A DNA stretch of 64,000 nt from Bradyrhizobium sp. 190 (GCF_023073415.1 NZ_JADPJL010000024.1:62001-126000), one strand, 5' to 3'. Positions 17,413 to 25,876 are shown, counted from the stretch's first letter. Numbers and translations are program-made. The notes: generated by a model not told the origin, from the sequence alone.

Positions 17413-19094
17413 CAGGCCGCCCGGGCGAGCGAGCGCCGCTTCTGACGGAGGTATCGCGTGATTTCCGGAAGAGGCATCGCGTTGAGGACGCGGTCGGCGG
17501 GGACACCGCCCTTGCGCGCCATCGCGACGCCCCAGTGCATGTGGTCGAGCTCGGGGATCGAGTGCGCGTCCGGATTGATGCTGAGCATGCAGCCGAACTC
17601 AAGGGCGGCCTGGTGCCAGCGCCAATCCAGATCGAGCCGCCATGGATGAGCGTTGATCTCGACAACGACGTCATGCTTGGCGCAGGCACGCAGCACTTTC
17701 TCGATGTCGATTTCGTAGCCTGGCCGCCGCTGGAGCTGGCGCCCGGTCATGTGTCCGATGATGTTAGTATGAGGATGCGAGATGGCCCGAAGCAGGCGCA
17801 AAGTCTGTGCTTTACCGTCCAATTTGAATCGGCCATGGATGCTCGCGACCACAAAATCGAAGCCTTCCAACACGTCGTTTTCATAATCGAGCGATCCGTC
17901 CGCCAAAATGTCGGACTCGATGCCTTTGAGGATCCGAAAATCTTTGCCGAAGCGCTTGTTCAAGCGGTCCGCTTCCCGGTGCTGCTGCGCGATCTCGTCG
18001 ACCGAGAGACCACCGGCGTAGTGCGCGGACTTTGAATGGTCGGCGACGCCGAAATACTCAAAACCGCGCTGACGCGTAGCTTTGGCCATTGCCTCCAGGG
18101 TCTCGGTGCCGTCGGAGGCATCCGTGTGGCAGTGAAGGATCCCGCGCAGGTCCTGGTCGTTAACGAGCTTCGGCAACTTGCCCTTCAGAGCAAGCTCGAC
18201 CTCGCCGCGCCCCTCCCGGAGTTCGGGATCGATGAAGGGCAGGCCGAGGGCGCGATAGATCTCGGTTTCGTCGCCGGCGATCAGGGAGCGGCCCTTGTGC
18301 AAGCCGTCGGCCTCTAACCGCATTTCCTTCTCGGCAGCCAACGCCTGGAGCTGGGCAACGTGAGCGGCAGAGCCGGTGGCGAAGAGAAGGGCAGCGCCGA
18401 AGTGCTTTCGGTCGGTCAAGCGGATCTGCAATCCATCGGCCAGGGACGCCTTCGACGTTTTGGCTACCTTGGGCGCTTCTGCGACGATCATGAGTTCACC
18501 GACGAGTTCGCAGCCTCGGCGGAAGTCGCCTGCGACTGCAACGCGCTTGAGCTCGGGCCGGGCCTTACGGAGCGAATCCTTGGCGTGCGCGAGAAGAGCG
18601 GCGGCTCGATGCAGGTGGAGGCGACCTTCTCCGTTTTTTGCGATGGCCAAGTTCTGTAGGATCTTGGTCTGCAGCGCAGCGCCTAATCCTTTGGCCTTCT
18701 TGACGCGATCGTCTTTGGCCGCGGCTTCCAGCTCGGCGAGCGAGGCGATGCCGAGATCCTTGTAGAGACGCAGCACTTTTTCGGGGCGGAGACCTGGCAC
18801 GGCAAGCAACTCGAGCACTCCCTCGGGGATCTCCTTCCGGAGCTTTTCAAGACTCGGATGAGTACCCGATTTGCTAAGCTTGGTGATGATGTCAGCTATG
18901 GCATCGCCGACCCCGGGTATCTCCGTAAGCCGGTCTTCGGCGACGAGCACATGCAGAGGTACAGCGAGCGCCGTCAAACTATCGGCGGCGCGCCCATAGG
19001 CTTTGGCCCTATAGGGGTTGCCGCCGCGCAACGCGGTTCGCTGCGCGTACTCTCGCAGGAGACTTGCTATGGCGCGAGCGTCGAGGGAGGGCAC
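17412..19094 (-). CDS. polX: PolX-like protein with PHP domain, degenerate polymerase site
   Basis: A 560-residue protein with the PolX layout. An N-terminal helix-hairpin-helix part (ALRGGNPYRAKAYGRAADSL, EIPGVGDAIADII) is followed by a Pol beta-like core and a C-terminal PHP phosphoesterase (ILHCHTDASDGTETL, GVADHS, SIHGRF, EINAHPWRLDLDW). In the core the usual GS-RR---GDIDIL is AGDFRRGCELVGELMIV, so both catalytic Asp are missing. I infer a nuclease that binds like a polymerase but cannot polymerise. The start is GTG, directly abutting the stop of the upstream small gene (TGAGTG). Confidence 0.87.
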   Translation of the reverse strand: MPSLDARAIASLLREYAQRTALRGGNPYRAKAYGRAADSLTALAVPLHVLVAEDRLTEIPGVGDAIADIITKLSKSGTHPSLEKLRKEIPEGVLELLAVPGLRPEKVLRLYKDLGIASLAELEAAAKDDRVKKAKGLGAALQTKILQNLAIAKNGEGRLHLHRAAALLAHAKDSLRKARPELKRVAVAGDFRRGCELVGELMIVAEAPKVAKTSKASLADGLQIRLTDRKHFGAALLFATGSAAHVAQLQALAAEKEMRLEADGLHKGRSLIAGDETEIYRALGLPFIDPELREGRGEVELALKGKLPKLVNDQDLRGILHCHTDASDGTETLEAMAKATRQRGFEYFGVADHSKSAHYAGGLSVDEIAQQHREADRLNKRFGKDFRILKGIESDILADGSLDYENDVLEGFDFVVASIHGRFKLDGKAQTLRLLRAISHPHTNIIGHMTGRQLQRRPGYEIDIEKVLRACAKHDVVVEINAHPWRLDLDWRWHQAALEFGCMLSINPDAHSIPELDHMHWGVAMARKGGVPADRVLNAMPLPEITRYLRQKRRSLARAA

Positions 19095-19379
19095 TCAACG
19101 AGCCTCCCGTCCGGCGTTCTGGCGCCTCGGCGGGTCAAAGCGACCTTGAACAGTCGAACCGACATCCGCCCCACCTTCGACGGATCGCTCAAGCTTCTGC
19201 GCTACCCGGAAGTCCTCGAGATGCTGCGTGTTCGGGCTATAAGCGGCTTCTTTCTTGAGCAGATTATAGATGCGGCCGGCCATTAGCTGCAGACGCTTCA
19301 TCCTGCCATGCGGCATTGATCGCGCCTTGCCAAGAGCTCGGACGGCGTACGCCCGGAAGTAGTCAAATGCGTCCGACAT
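19095..19379 (-). CDS. Conserved small protein upstream of PolX
   Basis: A 94-residue protein from ATG 19379 (MSDAFDYFRAYAVRALGKAR). RMKRLQLMAGRIYNLLKKEA and PNTQHLEDFRVAQKLER follow. It is helical and similar to small rhizobial proteins of unknown function. The frame is open much further upstream, but that part is Arg/Ser-rich and non-coding in look. It abuts the GTG of the PolX gene, so the three genes (this, PolX, MOSC) form an operon. Confidence 0.65.
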   Translation of the reverse strand: MSDAFDYFRAYAVRALGKARSMPHGRMKRLQLMAGRIYNLLKKEAAYSPNTQHLEDFRVAQKLERSVEGGADVGSTVQGRFDPPRRQNAGREAR

Positions 19380-19675
19380 ATTGATAAAACGCCAGCTCTG
19401 ACCTTTAGTTCTGTCGGCGGTCGTGAGAATCGTAGGCGGCCTGCTCCGGGGTTCACGCCCGGAACTGGCGGGAGCCCGCGGTCGGCGGCTCGTTTGGAAC
19501 CCCTCACCGCGGGAGCTTGGCGTCCTCCGGCATTGCAGAAAGTCGGCGCGCTGAGGTGTATCCAAGGCCCGCTGCGCTACTGTGCTGCTTCGAACGATCT
19601 CTGCCGCGGAATCAGCGTCGTCCCGTCTCCTCCGCCGTTGCTCGGCGCTCGATTGCTCTGCAGAATGGAAGCGAT

Positions 19676-20179
19676 ATGGCTGCGCTGAAAACCACCTCCG
19701 GAAGATCGACAACGAGCGCGGGCGTTCTGGCCTACCGGAAAGGCGCTCGCGGGCTCGAGGTCCTGCTCGTTCACCCCGGCGGTCCGTTCTGGCGCAAGAA
19801 AGATGGTGGTGCCTGGTCTATTCCGAAGGGCGAAATGGATGGCGCTGATGCTCCAGAACAGGTCGCGCGGCGTGAGTTTGCCGAGGAGCTCGGCCCGAGC
19901 GCTTCGATTGGTCCACTCCGGCCGCTGGGGGAGATCCGACAGCGAGGAGGGAAGCGCGTCGTCGCATTCGCTGGCGAGGGCGATTTTGACCCGGCGGCGC
20001 TGACCAGCAATACCTTCGAGATCGAATGGCCGCCACGAAGCGGTCGACGGCAGAGCTTTCCCGAAGTCGACCGCGCGGAATGGTTCAATATCGAGTTCGC
20101 GCGGACGAAGATGCTGTCCGGGCAGGTAGAGCTTCTCGATCGTCTTGTGGCGATCGCGGTTGAGAGCGCCGGGAAATGA
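19676..20179 (+). CDS. NUDIX hydrolase
   Basis: A 167-residue NUDIX protein, paralogous to the frameshifted copy at 12067-12569. It has VHPGGPFWRKKDGGAWSIPK, a Nudix box with Asp replacing the first Glu (G-EMDGA-D, REFAEELGP), and a complete C-terminus (FPEVDRAEWFNIEFARTKML). It likely hydrolyses a nucleoside diphosphate derivative; substrate unknown. ATG 19676 fits the paralogue. Its stop overlaps the phosphoesterase start as ATGA (20176-20179). Confidence 0.85.
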   Translation: MAALKTTSGRSTTSAGVLAYRKGARGLEVLLVHPGGPFWRKKDGGAWSIPKGEMDGADAPEQVARREFAEELGPSASIGPLRPLGEIRQRGGKRVVAFAGEGDFDPAALTSNTFEIEWPPRSGRRQSFPEVDRAEWFNIEFARTKMLSGQVELLDRLVAIAVESAGK

Positions 20180-20634
20180 CGTTCAGGATTGGAATCATTT
20201 CGGACACGCACGGCCTGTTGAGGCCCGAGGCGGAACGAGGCCTGGCGGGCGTCGATCACATCATTCATGCCGGCGACATCGGGCGCCCCGAGATCGTCGA
20301 CGCGCTTCGCCGGATCGCGCCTGTCACGGCCATCCGTGGAAACGTGGACAGCGGCGAGTGGGCCCACCAATATCCCGACACGAAACTCGTGCGCCTGGCG
20401 GGAAAGTCGATCTATGTTCTGCACGACCTGAAGACGCTGCAGGCCGATCCCGGCGTCGACGTCATCATCTCTGGGCATTCCCACGTGCCGAAGATCGACA
20501 CCGTCGGCGGGGTGCTTTACCTCAATCCCGGCAGCGCGGGACGGCGGCGCTTCAAGCTGCCTATCACGCTTGCGACGCTTGAAGTCACGCCTGCGGGCAT
20601 GCGACCGGCAATCCACGACCTTGGAGGCAGCTAG
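20176..20634 (+). CDS. YfcE-type metallophosphoesterase
   Basis: A 152-residue calcineurin-like phosphoesterase of the YfcE/MJ0936 group. IGIISDTHG (metal-binding Asp and His), IIHAGDIG, AIRGNVD, VIISGHSHVPK and LNPGSAGRRR are all present. The usual length and complete motif set suggest an active phosphodiesterase. It overlaps the NUDIX gene by 4 nt, so the two are translationally coupled; both could act on nucleotide-like substrates. Confidence 0.9.
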   Translation: MTFRIGIISDTHGLLRPEAERGLAGVDHIIHAGDIGRPEIVDALRRIAPVTAIRGNVDSGEWAHQYPDTKLVRLAGKSIYVLHDLKTLQADPGVDVIISGHSHVPKIDTVGGVLYLNPGSAGRRRFKLPITLATLEVTPAGMRPAIHDLGGS

Positions 20635-20712
20635 ACTCGCTATCGCGGCAGGGAATTCACAGCGGAGAGGCGAATGCATAAATTCGTTCCGTCCGCCGGC
20701 TACGCAGAAACG

Positions 20713-21659
20713 CTATTTGCGCGGACGTTCTCGCTCGCGCACGACATCCCTCGCCCGCTTGTCGGTCCGGAGCCCGAGATAGACCGGCTGGCGCAGTTCG
20801 CCCTTGCTCGTCCACTCTGCGAATTTGACCTCGGCAACTAGCGAGGGCTTGACCCAGGTCGTGTTGGCCTCGTCCTTCACTTTGGCAGGAAAGGGTGACT
20901 TCGAGGCCGTCAGCTTCACGAGCTTGACATGGAGGTCTTCCAGGACCTTGTGGCTGAAGCCGGTGCCGACATGACCGATGTAGCGCCATGCGTCGCCTTC
21001 CCGCACGGCGAGGACCAGGGCGCCGAAGAACGACCTGGTGCGCCTGGGCGCCGTGAAGCCGGCGATCACCACTTCCTGTCGCTTTGCCGTCTTGATCTTC
21101 AGCCAATCCGGGGTCCGGCTTCCGGACGCATAAACGCTGTCGGCGCGCTTGGCCATGATCCCTTCGAGGCCCTTCCGCTCGGCCTCGGTGAAGAATTTCG
21201 TACCGTCCCCTTTGCGGTGAGCGCTGAAGGCGATCAGCTTGTCGCGCGGCAAAATCGCCTTCAGCCGCTTCTTACGCTCAAGGAGAGGCTGCCTGCGCAA
21301 GTCCGCTGCGTTCTCGAACATGAGGTCGAAGGCGCAATACAGCAGCTTTGCTTCATGGCGCAGCGCGTTTTGAAGCAGCTGGAAATGCGAGACGCCGTCC
21401 TTCCGATCGCGACGAGTTCGCCGTCGATCACGGCGTCGCCCTTCACGCCCTCCAGCGCTTTGGCGACCTCGATATAGCTGTGGCTGATGATCTTGCCGTT
21501 GCGGCTGTAGAGTGCAACCTTGCCCCGCCGGATTTCCGCGATCATCCGGAAGCCGTCATACTTGTCCTCGAAAACCCAGCCGGTGTCGTCGAACGGCGCG
21601 TCGGTGAGCGTAGCGAGCATCGGCTGCAGGCGCTTGGGCAGGATCAACGTCCGGCTCAT
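20713..21659 (-). pseudogene. Third ATP-dependent DNA ligase, frameshifted
   Basis: A LigD-type ligase domain without phosphoesterase or polymerase. From ATG 21659 it reads LQPMLATLTDAPFDDTGWVF, EDKYDGFRM (catalytic Lys) and DGELVAIG. A missing base near 21,401 (AAA to AA in GGAAAGGAC, by inference) shifts the frame. The rest continues as VSHFQLLQNALRHEAK, GLEGIMAKRADSVY, KIKTAKRQEVVIAGF and WVKPSLVAEVKFAEWTSKG, about 315 residues in all. Either a recent pseudogene or a sequencing error. A perfect GGAAC-N17-CGTT promoter lies upstream. Confidence 0.8.
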
Positions 21660-21978
21660 TCGCGGGACAATCCTTCAGAACTCGTTGCGTAAGGCATGGA
21701 CGTCCTTCAAGGATTAGGGAACGCTCCAGGGCTGCGCCATGTTCCGTCATGCGCCGGACAACAAGGGCGCGGGCGTTCATGATCCAGGAGGGCGGCGAGA
21801 CAGATGGCTAGAAGACTAAACCTACCAGACGTCGCTGGGCTGCTTCGACCAGGCGATCACTGCTTCGTTGATGAGGCGGCCTTACGCCTTTCCGTGAAGT
21901 TCCACTGGCTCAGAGCGCCCCTTTCAGACATTCGCCACAAAGCTCGGCGACACCTCGGCGGCGCAGCTTGAGGCTATC
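21660..21978. other. Intergenic region between the third ligase and rnhB
   Basis: Apart from the stress promoter at 21720-21745, nothing could be assigned. A minus-strand frame reads RLINEAVIAWSKQPSDVW and stops near 21,823; it may be the tail of a lost gene. No terminator, tRNA or repeat was seen. The core TTCAAGGATT at 21706-21715 also occurs in the repeat cluster at 11.4 kb, perhaps by chance. Confidence 0.4.
21720..21745 (-). promoter_or_regulatory. EcfG-type stress promoter before the third ligase
   Basis: On the minus strand, GGAAC (21745-21741), 17 nt, CGTT (21723-21720), the exact stress-sigma consensus. It points at the ligase pseudogene whose ATG is at 21659, giving a leader of about 50 nt. 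With the site at 1883 it suggests that island genes answer to the general stress response. Confidence 0.65.
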
Positions 21979-22821
21979 GTGACCCGCTACTCACTGGATG
22001 AACTACGTCAGCGTTATATTATTGAGGGTAGGCCGCTGGAGGCGAGCCTCGAAGAAATCCTGCGCGCCGACACCCGAGCGGGAGCGCGCGCTATCCTTGC
22101 TTCGATTGAAAAGCGCCGCTTTGAAAACCGGTCTGAAGGGCAGCGGCTTCGCAAGATGCTGCGCTTTGAGACGCTTTTGTGGGATGAGGGGCAGGATGCC
22201 GTTGCGGGCGTCGACGAGGCCGGAATGAGCCCGCTTGCGGGACCCGTCGCCGCTGCCGCGGTTATCCTAAAGCCCGGCACGCGCATCGCCGGTATCGACG
22301 ACTCGAAAAAGCTGGATGCGAATTCGCGTGAGGCTCTTGCGAAGGAAATCAAAGAAAAGGCGGCTTCATGGTCTGTCGCGTTTGTCGAAGTCGAGGAGAT
22401 AGACACCATCAACATCTACTGGGCGGGCGTTCTCGCGATGCGGCGGGCTGTTGAAGGCCTGGGAGTAGTCCCGCAGCATCTCCTGATCGACGCGAAACGT
22501 TTGAAAGAGATAGCGATCCCGCAGCAGGCGATTATCAAGGGTGACGCGAAATCCGCCAGTATCGCGGCTGCTTCCATTCTAGCGAAGGTCTCGCGCGATG
22601 CGCTGATGCGAACGCTCGACACGCGTCATCCCGGTTACGGCTTCGCCGATCACAAGGGTTATCCTGTTCGCGCTCACTACAATGCCTTAGCTCAGCTGGG
22701 TGCGTGCCCTGCTCATAGACGTTCGTTTGGCCCTGTGCGCGAGGTCCTTGGCTTGCCGCCGCTACCGCCCTGGCCCGTGGCATCGGAACGCGCCAGTGCC
22801 ACGTCAGGGCCTGAGGCATAA
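21979..22821 (+). CDS. rnhB: Ribonuclease HII with atypical GMS motif
   Basis: A 280-residue RNase HII. AGVDEAGMSPLAGPVAAAAV holds the first catalytic Asp-Glu (D79, E80). IDDSKKLDANSRE, HLLIDAKRL, SIAAASILAKVSRD and HPGYGFADHKGYP complete the fold. It has an about 70-residue N-terminal helical extension. The normal GRG, which reads the RNA-DNA junction, is GMS here. I recall that form from myxobacterial enzymes, so transfer is possible. The start is GTG. It removes RNA from DNA-RNA hybrids and embedded ribonucleotides, with altered junction preference if GMS matters. Confidence 0.9.
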   Translation: MTRYSLDELRQRYIIEGRPLEASLEEILRADTRAGARAILASIEKRRFENRSEGQRLRKMLRFETLLWDEGQDAVAGVDEAGMSPLAGPVAAAAVILKPGTRIAGIDDSKKLDANSREALAKEIKEKAASWSVAFVEVEEIDTINIYWAGVLAMRRAVEGLGVVPQHLLIDAKRLKEIAIPQQAIIKGDAKSASIAAASILAKVSRDALMRTLDTRHPGYGFADHKGYPVRAHYNALAQLGACPAHRRSFGPVREVLGLPPLPPWPVASERASATSGPEA

Positions 22822-22878
22822 GGCCTGCAGCCACCGAGTTGCACGGAAACGCGGCGCCGGATCTGCCGTATAGTTCGT

Positions 22879-23067
22879 TCACTCTTTCTGTTTTTCTTGT
22901 GCGCTCCTTCCATCGGAGCTTTTAGAGCGTTCTTCGAAGCGATCAGCGCCCTTAGCTAGATCGTGTCCCGTCTTGCTCTCGTTTTTCGCTTCGTCCTTAG
23001 CAGTTGCCTCGCGCAAGCCTTCAGCGGCCCGTTCCCCCGCTTTTGATGATTTTCGCTCGTTGTTCAT
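22879..23067 (-). CDS. Small hydrophilic protein
   Basis: A 62-residue, highly charged protein (MNNERKSSKAGERAAEGLRE, ending SAQEKQKE), rich in Lys, Glu, Ala and Ser with no hydrophobic core. It is probably disordered or a long helix, like small stress proteins. ATG 23067 is chosen because GGGAAGGAAATCAA precedes it. It is convergent with rnhB, 57 nt apart. No family recognised. Confidence 0.6.
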   Translation of the reverse strand: MNNERKSSKAGERAAEGLREATAKDEAKNESKTGHDLAKGADRFEERSKSSDGRSAQEKQKE

Positions 23068-23357
23068 TTGATTTCCTTCCCTGATAAACACGGTTCTCCA
23101 AGAATACTTTCTTGTCTATCCCAGCAAAAATTTCCAATCAGCTCGCTCGGACATTGTTCCAGTTCCGTTTGAGGCTCGTGGCCTCCCGGCGTAATGGAGT
23201 CGCTAAACAGCGGAAAACCCGCCATCGAAGATTACAAGCAGCATCTCCCCTAAGACACTGGCTGGGGCAAAATCGGAGTCGAATGGGCCAAGGTCGATTT
23301 CCGCTTTGGCACTCAATGCAGACCACGGCCCATCTTGGCGGCCGTCCTCTTCGAACG

Positions 23358-24081
23358 TCACGTCGCTGATCTGATCGGCTCTTCCTTGACGCCGCGGGCG
23401 ACGATCCGCAGCGCCCCGTCCGGCAGCGGCCGCTTCAGCTTGAGAGCCTCATCCGGAGTGGCCGTCATCCAGGTCTCGACCTCATCGGCCGTCGTCAGGA
23501 TGACCGGCATTGCCTTGGGGTGGACAGCGCCGACCTCGGCGTTCGCCTCCGTCGTGAGGAAGGCGTACAAGTCGTTGGTGGTCTCGCCCTCCTTAACCTT
23601 GCGCATGGAGGTCCAGTTGGTCCAGATGCCGGCGAAGCAGGCAAGCGGGCGGGCCTCGTTGAGCGCGAACCAGATGTCACCGCCCTCGGCCTTGTTGAAC
23701 TCACTGAAGGAATTAAACGGCACCACGCAGCGGTTCTCGACTCCTAGCCAACGCGTCCAGTGTTTGCTGTTTAAATTGCGGATGTTGGTCGTGCCGCCGT
23801 CCGGCTCCATGCGAAGCAGTTCCTTGAAGTCGACGGTCTTGCCTTGGCCTGCAGCTTTTCGGCACGCTTTTTGGTGGCGTCCATCAACGCCTTCGATGAC
23901 GATGGCATGCCCCACCGCGCCGTGGCGAGCTCGCGACCGTCGGCACTGTTGCGCTCGATCGGCGCCTTGTAGTCGGGAACACGCCCGGCATCGGCGCCAG
24001 GTTGCCAACGTATCGGTTAACGACGCGAAAGAGCGCGCTGATGGCGGCCTGGTTGGTCGTGATCGAATACAGATTGCACAT
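23358..24081 (-). pseudogene. SRAP (YedK-like) gene with two frameshifts
   Basis: An SOS response-associated peptidase-like protein. The first frame from ATG 24081 gives MCNLYSITTNQAAISALFRV, with the catalytic Cys2, and APMPGVFP. A missing base near 23,975 shifts to DYKAPIERNSADGRELATAR and WGMPSS. A second missing base near 23,842 shifts to KTVDFKELLRMEPDGGTTNI, RCVVPFNSFSEFNKAEG, CFAGIWTNW, and the final HPKAMPVIL. SRAP proteins crosslink to abasic sites in single-stranded DNA. Both indels are in short runs. It sits 3 nt after the 122-aa zinc-ribbon gene. Confidence 0.8.
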
Positions 24082-24084
24082 CGT

Positions 24085-24453
24085 TCAGGCTTCGGTTCGA
24101 GGATGGCGCGGCTGCCACCCTAATTGTAACAGAGTCGCTGATGGGCGCCGGCCCGCCTTGGCGCATTTGCGGCAGCGCAGCCGGCTCGCGAGGTCGTGGA
24201 CGAAGGTCGTCGGCGGATGTTTCATGGCTGCGAGGTCGACGTCGCTGGGCGTCTTGCACCGCGCGCAGCGGATCTCCAACCAGGAAAAGCCGGCGTTGAC
24301 GGCCTGGTCGATCGTCGGTGACGGATCGATCGGCTCGCCGTCCGACCACATCCGCTCGTTCCAGCTTTCGCAGAGCAGCTTGTCGGCCTGCTGAGGCATT
24401 GCCTCGCCCTTGGCCCGCATCTCCGCCGACTGGGCGGCCAGGATGTTGGTCAT
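24085..24453 (-). CDS. Small protein with two CxxC pairs
   Basis: A 122-residue protein (MTNILAAQSAEMRAKGEAMP). It has WLEIRCARCKTPSDVDLAAM, then HPPTTFVHDLASRL and RCRKCAKAGRRPSATLLQLG, so four cysteines in two CxxC pairs can form a zinc ribbon. Similar proteins of unknown function occur in rhizobia. Its ATG overlaps the stop of the integrase remnant (ATGA, 24450-24453), and the SRAP gene follows after 3 nt. Confidence 0.65.
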   Translation of the reverse strand: MTNILAAQSAEMRAKGEAMPQQADKLLCESWNERMWSDGEPIDPSPTIDQAVNAGFSWLEIRCARCKTPSDVDLAAMKHPPTTFVHDLASRLRCRKCAKAGRRPSATLLQLGWQPRHPRTEA

Positions 24454-25514
24454 CGCGCGCGCCTTACAGTCTTGAAGCGATGTCGCCATCCGTGGGAGGG
24501 CGCTACGTTGGGGTCGTCGATGCCGAGACCGCGGACCCATTCGGCAAGTTTGTTGCCCACGCTTGCATAAATCGGGTTGACACGATCCTTCTTCCGCTGT
24601 CTCGCGAGCGAGTAGAAAAGTGGCGCTCCCTTGGGACGGGACCCAACGTATTTTAGGAAACCTTGATCGATGAGGTGAGGATGAAGCGGGACGATCCTCG
24701 TCTTCGTATCCTTCACCGAACCCGCCTCCGGGGTGATCCGGATGCACGGAAGACCGAGGACCAAGAAAACGTCGTTCACCCGCAGCTGCGTCATCTCGTT
24801 GACGCGCCCGCCGGTGTACGCACAGAGCCACGGCACCCATCGGCGGGCCGCGACGTTTTCGGGCGTCATCAGGCGACTGACCGGCGCGAGCGTCGCGGCA
24901 AGGATGAGGCTCGCCTCAGCATCGTTGAAGCCACGTTTCCGTTGCGGCGTTCGCGCCGTAGGCTCGACGAAGATTTCCGCGGCGGGGTTGGCAGGAAGCT
25001 TCTTGTTGCGCCGCGCCCAGCCGAAGAAGGATTTCAACGCGGCGGCATACCCCTCTTTGACGGTCTTCCTCGACTTGCTCTTCTTGAGCTCGTCGATCCA
25101 CTCCGCGAGGTGCACTTCGGTCACCGCCGACATGTCGTCCGTTCCCATGCGCGCGACCAAGCCGTCCAGGATGCCTTTGTACTTCTTCCGCGTGCTCCGC
25201 GATACTTGGCGATCGGCGACGAACTCTTCCCATAGTTTCGCCAGCCGCTGCTCGTCGGACATGGGAGTCCATTCGGGAAATCTGTCGGCGCTCCGGTCGG
25301 GGCTGAAGTCGCCTCGTGCGTTGCGCGCCAATACGCTCTCAGCTTGGGTTTTCGCCTCGAGATACTCTTTGACGAATGAGTCGAAGGTTGTGGGCGCAAG
25401 CGTCAGATTCTTGCTTTCGAGGAAAGCCCGGACTTGGTCGCCGAACAGGAAGCGGCGGTGCTGAGCGGGCGTTAGGGGTGAACAGCGAAGCAGGCGAAGT
25501 AAGCCAGCGATCAA
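24450..25514 (-). pseudogene. Tyrosine recombinase (integrase) remnant
   Basis: A 354-codon frame with a core-binding domain (STRKKYKGILDGLVARMGTD) and most of the catalytic domain: WLCAYTGGRVNEMTQL (first Arg), DTKTRIVPLHPHLID, and SHGWRHRFKT (His-x-x-Arg). It then stops before the region that should hold the last His and the nucleophilic Tyr. The N-terminus also seems to lack the usual first 100 residues. So this integrase is probably inactive. It lies 106 nt from the 3' end of tRNA-His in the same orientation, the usual place for an island integrase. Confidence 0.75.
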
Positions 25515-25620
25515 AATTGAATCGTCTCGACCAAAGACAAACCTTCGTGCTTGATGGTAGCTGGGTGGTAGCTAAGAAGGTCCCCTCTTCCGAAGGTGCT
25601 CTCTAACTGTCTGATCTTGT

Positions 25621-25697
25621 TGGTACAGTTGGGTGGGCTCGAACCACCGACCTCCTGTTCCACAGACAGGCGCTCTAACCAACTGAGCTACAACTGC
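25621..25697 (-). tRNA. tRNA-His (GTG)
   Basis: A 77-nt cloverleaf including an encoded CCA (25621-25623). The 5' end GCAGTTG is at 25697. The anticodon arm CCTGT-CTGTGGA-ACAGG has anticodon GTG at 25661-25663, and the T-arm contains GGTTCGAGCC. The acceptor stem has G1-U72, discriminator A73 and no G-1, as known for alphaproteobacterial tRNA-His. Its 3' end faces the integrase remnant, so it is the likely attachment site of the island. Confidence 0.95.
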
Positions 25698-25876
25698 ATC
25701 TCTCACGCGAGGTCCTCAAAAAGGGGGCCTGCGAATGGGCCGGAAACTAGGTGCAACGCCTCGCTTTGGCAAGGCCGCGAAGCGTCTGATTATAGTCGTC
25801 CCGAGGGCATTTTGCGTTCAATTGACGGGCCCCTCGGCCAAGCCCCGGCAGCCTGCCAAAATCACCCCGCGCAGCA

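Noticed and set aside
21702-21719. TTCAAGGATT near the third ligase as an outlying copy of the 11.4-kb repeat
   Set aside because: Only 10 bases match and there is a single copy, so chance is enough to explain it.
24082-24098. A LexA-like GTTC...GTTC just upstream of the SRAP gene
   Set aside because: The spacing is 8 bases rather than 7 and it lies inside the preceding gene, so it does not fit the operator.
24454-24840. Extension of the zinc-ribbon protein upstream to a 251-codon ORF
   Set aside because: The added part is antisense-like, out of frame inside the integrase remnant and has no protein character.
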